From Sulfurimonas sp. (GTDB lineage Bacteria; Campylobacterota; Campylobacteria; Campylobacterales; Sulfurimonadaceae), in assembly GCA_021157485.1 (NCBI GenBank), contig JAGGWO010000019.1, positions 1 through 9,768 on the forward strand: a DNA stretch of 9,768 nucleotides. The letters run 5' to 3'. Position 1 is the first letter of the stretch. Each line of letters starts with the position of its first letter. The notes under the pieces were generated by a model that saw only the letters and a list, made by a program, of their open reading frames with translations, did no database searches and was not told where the DNA came from. Shown in pieces: positions 6,685-9,768 of this stretch. The translations under genes and the position numbers were made by a program.

Positions 6685-8154
6685 TTAAGTTTTAGGACGT
6701 AAAGTTATAAAACTCTCAGGTCTTACAGACCTATATTTTGGCATACTCTGACCTATATTTGCATTTATATAAGTCGGATCCGCTATCACATACTTTTTTC
6801 TACCGACTTTAACACTATCACCAGCTAAAGGTATATAGAGTGCTGTTGCCATATGGTCTTTATACTTCACACCAACTACACTGTACCCAAAGAGCTCTTT
6901 TACAAGGTATGCGAAGAGAATAGCTCTATCTTCACAATCTGACTTATTAAAATAGAGAGTCTCTTGCGCAAACATCACTTTCTCACGTCCAAACTGTTGA
7001 TTATCTCTCTCGTAAACAAATGCATTTTGCACAAAACTTAGAACAAAATTTAGCCCCTCACTAGCTTTTTTACCATCAATATACTTTTTAATATCTCTAG
7101 CGATAGTGGCATAACTCATCTCATCAACAGGTGCATTAAAATATGTCTCATAATCAGCCTGAGGATACGTTGCCATGAAGTCTATAAGATTTTGGTTATA
7201 GTGATACGTTGTAGTAAAGACTTTATCATTGTATTTAAACCATAAGCTTTTGTTTTTTACATTCCTATTAAACTTTGGAAGCTCTTTGAGTGATAAGTCA
7301 AAAGCTTTTGTAGCTCCTGGATAACTATGTTCATATGAATACAGTCGACCTACTCTACCCTTATCATAATGAGATAACAGATAGAATTTCTTATTTGAAA
7401 AAGTGTAATTAGGAGTTGAATATATAGTTTTTTTACTATAGTACATTAATGTAACTTGCCTGCCTGAAAGGCCAACTTTTACATCATATCCAAGCTTGTT
7501 AAAGATAAACCAACTCATTAGTTTTGCATCATCAGGATTTGAAAAAAGTTCTTGTGAGAACTGCATTACTAGAAGATAAACTCCCCAGTCATTAAGTCTC
7601 ATAGAGTTTTGAATACTTAAAAATCTTTGTATGATATTTTCATATTCACTCTTGGCTGCTACGTTAAAAAAGCTTGCTATACCTTCTTGATTTTGAGGAT
7701 AAAACTTTGCAGCCTTAACACTATCATCAACACTAAAACCTAAATCAGTCCCAAAGAAGTTAAAATTTAGATCCTGTTTTTTCAGTGAAACTACTGGTAT
7801 TTCTGATTTTTTAGTTATATTTAAATCAGCACTAACTAGAGGTTTTAACTTTATATTTATAACTGGACCAACACTTTTTATCTTTTGCTCAGTCGCTGGT
7901 GTTATACTTTTTGGTTTTGGTATTTCATAAAGAGAAGGTGTCATTTGAGCTTTATACTCTTCAAACTGCTCTTTTAAGTAGTTGTTAAACGCAGCGTCTC
8001 TTTTATCTTTGTATGTTGCAAAAGATTTAGCCTGTATTCGTTTGAAATCTTTAAAACTCTCAGCAGATAAGAGACTGCTTAAAAATAAAAATATTAGACT
8101 AAAATGGCCAAATAGCTTGAACCATTTTAGTTCCCCATCCTTGTTTAGTAGCAC
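6685..8154 (-). CDS. Exported protein with C-terminal transglutaminase-like (cysteine protease fold) domain
   Basis: A predicted 489-residue exported protein. The proposed GTG start at 8154 has GGGAG about 9 nt upstream and yields a short polar leader, then a hydrophobic core FSLIFLFLSSLLSA with likely cleavage before ES. An in-frame ATG at 8193 has no convincing ribosome site. After the signal come a lysine/proline-rich linker, a mixed middle region I do not recognise, and a C-terminal transglutaminase-like domain with an intact triad (numbered from GTG): C407 in KSDCEDRAILFAYLV, H434 in KDHMATALY, D459 in IADPTY. Such domains are found in proteases, amidases and peptide-crosslinking enzymes; substrate unknown. 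The gene overlaps the end of flgH by 56 bp, so it is probably co-transcribed with it. A periplasmic or envelope role, perhaps tied to the flagellum, is inference. Confidence 0.8.
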   Translation of the reverse strand: MLLNKDGELKWFKLFGHFSLIFLFLSSLLSAESFKDFKRIQAKSFATYKDKRDAAFNNYLKEQFEEYKAQMTPSLYEIPKPKSITPATEQKIKSVGPVINIKLKPLVSADLNITKKSEIPVVSLKKQDLNFNFFGTDLGFSVDDSVKAAKFYPQNQEGIASFFNVAAKSEYENIIQRFLSIQNSMRLNDWGVYLLVMQFSQELFSNPDDAKLMSWFIFNKLGYDVKVGLSGRQVTLMYYSKKTIYSTPNYTFSNKKFYLLSHYDKGRVGRLYSYEHSYPGATKAFDLSLKELPKFNRNVKNKSLWFKYNDKVFTTTYHYNQNLIDFMATYPQADYETYFNAPVDEMSYATIARDIKKYIDGKKASEGLNFVLSFVQNAFVYERDNQQFGREKVMFAQETLYFNKSDCEDRAILFAYLVKELFGYSVVGVKYKDHMATALYIPLAGDSVKVGRKKYVIADPTYINANIGQSMPKYRSVRPESFITLRPKT

Positions 8155-8821
8155 GGTCCATATCTCCCTCTGTTTTATATAGAATTTTTGCATCGCTCAT
8201 TTTAGCAGAATCTATATTGTTATACTGGTCAATATCATAAGGACGGATAACTCCACTTATTTGAATAAGTTGTTTTTGATCATCTATAAGTATCTCTCTC
8301 TTGCCAGATATAAAATAGTTTCCATTTTGTAGCATTTTAACAATTCTAGCAGATACTTTAGTCGTGAAACTTGCATCTTTAGTAGCACTTCCTGCTCCTT
8401 GAAAACTACTAGAAGAATCACTATTAAATCCAATACTTGAGTATCCATTTAATCCATCAGCAGCCTTAATCATAGTTGAATTTGCACCCGTTGATGTAAA
8501 GGCACCTCCACCAAGTTTAGAGCTATCTGTTCTTGAAAGTTGTTTAGAACCCGTATTTGAACTTTGTGCAGTCTCAGAGATAATTACTGTTACAATATCA
8601 TTTATATGCATCGCTTTATGATCAGAAAATAGAGGATTACGCCCCTGCCCAAAGATACTTCCAGTAGATACAAAATCTTGTTTTTCTTCTTTGGCAGGCA
8701 TCTGTTCAACATATACAGGTGGCTCAAAATCAATCTCCGGCTCTGTTAAGTTAGCAGTACATCCACTCAAAAAAAACATTGTATAAAAGGGTATTAAAAC
8801 CAATATAAAGTTTTTTATCAT
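8099..8821 (-). CDS. flgH: Flagellar L-ring lipoprotein FlgH
   Basis: FlgH assembles the L ring, the bushing through which the flagellar rod crosses the outer membrane, partnered by the P-ring protein FlgI. The 240-residue product has a lipoprotein signal peptide with lipobox LSGC (Cys21), then a proline-rich linker, then the FlgH core: GSIFGQGRNPLFSDHKAMHINDIVTVIISETAQSS is a close match to the family pattern (SLF...LF.D.RA..VGDILTV.I.E...A), followed by a serine/glycine-rich insert, FTTKVSARIVKMLQNGNYFISGKREI, ISGVIRPYDID and the terminal KMVQAIWPF. The start at 8821 is chosen because it begins the lipoprotein signal, though its ribosome site (AGAGAG) is weak; a start 19 codons upstream (8878) adds a charged segment and would cover the promoter. 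No other flagellar genes are visible, in keeping with scattered flagellar genes in Campylobacterota. Confidence 0.95.
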   Translation of the reverse strand: MIKNFILVLIPFYTMFFLSGCTANLTEPEIDFEPPVYVEQMPAKEEKQDFVSTGSIFGQGRNPLFSDHKAMHINDIVTVIISETAQSSNTGSKQLSRTDSSKLGGGAFTSTGANSTMIKAADGLNGYSSIGFNSDSSSSFQGAGSATKDASFTTKVSARIVKMLQNGNYFISGKREILIDDQKQLIQISGVIRPYDIDQYNNIDSAKMSDAKILYKTEGDMDRATKQGWGTKMVQAIWPF

Positions 8822-8830
8822 TTTCTCTCT

Positions 8831-8858
8831 TTGAAATTCATCATATTTTAAATATAAT
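8831..8858 (+). promoter_or_regulatory. Sigma-70-type promoter for the yqeY gene
   Basis: TTGAAA (8831-8836), 16-bp spacer, TATAAT (8853-8858), ending 29 bp before the TTG start at 8888. This is the best-formed promoter in the window. It lies in the 66-bp gap between the divergent flgH and yqeY starts; no separate flgH promoter (such as a sigma-54 GG...GC pair) is recognisable there. Confidence 0.65.
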
Positions 8859-8887
8859 ACTAGCAAAAATAGTACCAAGGAAATATT

Positions 8888-9331
8888 TTGAATTTAAGAG
8901 AAACAATTAATACAGAAGTAAAAAACGCAATGAAAGCAAAAGATACTAAAAAACGTGATGCTCTGCGTTTACTAATGAGTGCTTTTAAACAGATAGAAGT
9001 AGATGAGAGAAAAGAGTTAAGTGATGATGATGTAATTAAAATCATCCAAACGCAAGTAAAACGCAGAAATGATGCAGCTACTCAATACAGAAATGCTGGA
9101 CGTGAGGATTTATTACAAATTGAACTTGATGAAATTGCATTTTATGAAGTATATTTACCAGCTCAACTAAGTGATGATGAACTTGCTTCTGAACTAAAAG
9201 AGATTATCTCTAAAGTTGGAGCTTCAACTCCTAAAGACATGGGTAAAGTTATGGGAATGGCTTCAAAAGCCCTAGCTGGAAAAGCTGATGGAAAACGTAT
9301 AAGTGAGTGTGTTAAAACACTTTTAGCTTAA
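8888..9331 (+). CDS. GatB/YqeY domain-containing protein
   Basis: A 147-residue cytoplasmic protein of the YqeY family, related to the C-terminal helical domain of GatB, the amidotransferase subunit that makes Gln-tRNA/Asn-tRNA. Stand-alone YqeY proteins are often near rpsU, dnaG or tRNA-modification genes and their role is not firmly known. Family features span the protein: LRETINTEVKNAMKAKDTKKRDALRLLMSAFKQIE at the start, VIKIIQTQVKRRNDAATQYRNAGREDL in the middle, EIAFYEVYLPAQLSDDEL, and a C-terminal MGKVMGMASKALAGKADGKRISECVKTLL, the tRNA-binding-like helical tail. Length is standard. The TTG start at 8888 is supported by AAGGAA (8877-8882) at 5-nt spacing and by alignment of the N-terminus with the family. 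It is transcribed alone from a good promoter. Confidence 0.92.
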   Translation: MNLRETINTEVKNAMKAKDTKKRDALRLLMSAFKQIEVDERKELSDDDVIKIIQTQVKRRNDAATQYRNAGREDLLQIELDEIAFYEVYLPAQLSDDELASELKEIISKVGASTPKDMGKVMGMASKALAGKADGKRISECVKTLLA

Positions 9332-9334
9332 TCT

Positions 9335-9358
9335 AAAGAGAGTTTAAAAGCTCTTTTT
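9335..9358. terminator. Terminator between convergent yqeY and mutS-like genes
   Basis: AAAGAG (9335-9340), a 10-nt loop, and CTCTTT (9351-9356), with the T run extending to 9358. The hairpin fills the 25-bp gap, and its T run overlaps the stop codon of the leftward mutS-like gene. The stem is short (6 bp), so strength is uncertain. Confidence 0.5.
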
Positions 9359-9768
9359 ACCAATCATCTAAGACGAATTTTTTAGGTTCATCATCTTTCA
9401 CTTCAGTAACCTTTTTTGGCTCATTTATTTCAGGTTCTATGATTTTTGTTTCAACTACTTTACTCATCTGCTCTTCAAACTGTAACTCTAATCCATTTGA
9501 TGTCATTACAAAACCATCCACTCTAAGTTTTCCATCATGTATCTGATTATGGTGCTCTTTACAGAGTGGAATTAGATTATGCTTGTTATCTTTATGAAAA
9601 TGCCCTATAAACCCTGCTTTATCAGCGAGTGAGCGTTGGGATATATGATGCACATCTTCTGCTACTGCTCCACAGATTACACATTTCGTGACATAAAGCT
9701 CTTTGTTATACTTACTTTTTTTCTTCTTTACTAAAAGTTCAAGTTCATCAAAATCATTTGCTAAACGC
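9357..9768 (-). CDS. C-terminal part of a MutS-family protein with fused HNH endonuclease domain (MutS7-like, 5' partial)
   Basis: The frame is open from the right edge to the stop at 9357, so the visible 136 residues are the C-terminus of a longer protein; a GTG at 9653 is internal, not a start. A basic linker (VKKKKSKYNKE) leads into an HNH nuclease: a CxxC zinc pair in KCVICGA, the catalytic-type VHH in AEDVHHISQ, then NLIPLCKEHHNQIHDG, giving the His-Asn-His arrangement. A short wrap-up strand (KLRVDGFVMTSNGLELQFEE) precedes a low-complexity acidic/lysine tail ending in LDDW. The identification as MutS rests on recognising this C-terminal arrangement in epsilonproteobacterial MutS7 proteins, the group that includes octocoral mitochondrial mtMutS and giant-virus homologues. 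The MutS ATPase itself lies outside the window, so an unrelated HNH protein cannot be excluded. The HNH call alone is firm. Confidence 0.72.
   Translation of the reverse strand, partial: RLANDFDELELLVKKKKSKYNKELYVTKCVICGAVAEDVHHISQRSLADKAGFIGHFHKDNKHNLIPLCKEHHNQIHDGKLRVDGFVMTSNGLELQFEEQMSKVVETKIIEPEINEPKKVTEVKDDEPKKFVLDDW

Noticed and set aside
1..9768. Search for tRNA, rRNA, CRISPR arrays, insertion sequences, attachment sites and prophage genes
   Set aside because: No spaced direct repeats, cloverleaf-like sequence, transposase or integrase motifs were seen; base composition looks even across the window.

Overview
The window is AT-rich, uses TTG and GTG starts alongside ATG, and carries a gene set typical of the Campylobacterota (Epsilonproteobacteria). 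A sulfur- or hydrogen-oxidising relative of Sulfurimonas is the best guess. The pointers are a flgH away from other flagellar genes, a GatB/YqeY gene, and a MutS-type C-terminus ending in an HNH nuclease, as in the epsilonproteobacterial MutS7 group. The genus is inferred, not proven.

Layout. Positions 1-1466 (+) hold a SulP-family anion transporter with a C-terminal STAS domain, cut off at its N-terminus by the window edge. It converges on a leftward operon (3641 to 1560) encoding an outer-membrane beta-barrel protein, a 53-residue protein of unknown function, and a periplasmic substrate-binding protein of the NMT1/SsuA type. Across a 158-bp intergenic region, a rightward operon (3800 to 6557) encodes the matching ABC permease, its ATPase and a polytopic NnrS-family protein. 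After a bidirectional terminator come a leftward transglutaminase-like exported protein and flgH (8821 to 6685). A rightward yqeY gene follows (8888-9331), and then the 3' end of a leftward mutS7-like gene that runs off the right edge.

The centre of interest is 1560-6557. The divergent intergenic region contains three sites, each with 13 of 14 matches to the Fur 7-1-7 inverted repeat TGATAAT-n-ATTATCA. One lies about 15 bp upstream of each divergent start codon and one lies between. The two operons therefore look like one iron-controlled regulon encoding a full cell-envelope path: outer-membrane pore, periplasmic binding protein, inner-membrane ABC importer and an NnrS-like membrane protein. 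No TonB-dependent receptor is visible. The substrate cannot be read from sequence. Members of this SBP/permease class normally carry small organic or oxyanion substrates (taurine, sulfonates, nitrate, pyrimidines), so Fur control and NnrS linkage are unexpected and make this the best candidate for an undescribed system.

The rest is housekeeping or lineage-typical. Every gap is short (under 160 bp) and holds only promoters, operators or terminators. I see no tRNA, rRNA, CRISPR array, insertion sequence or prophage signal.
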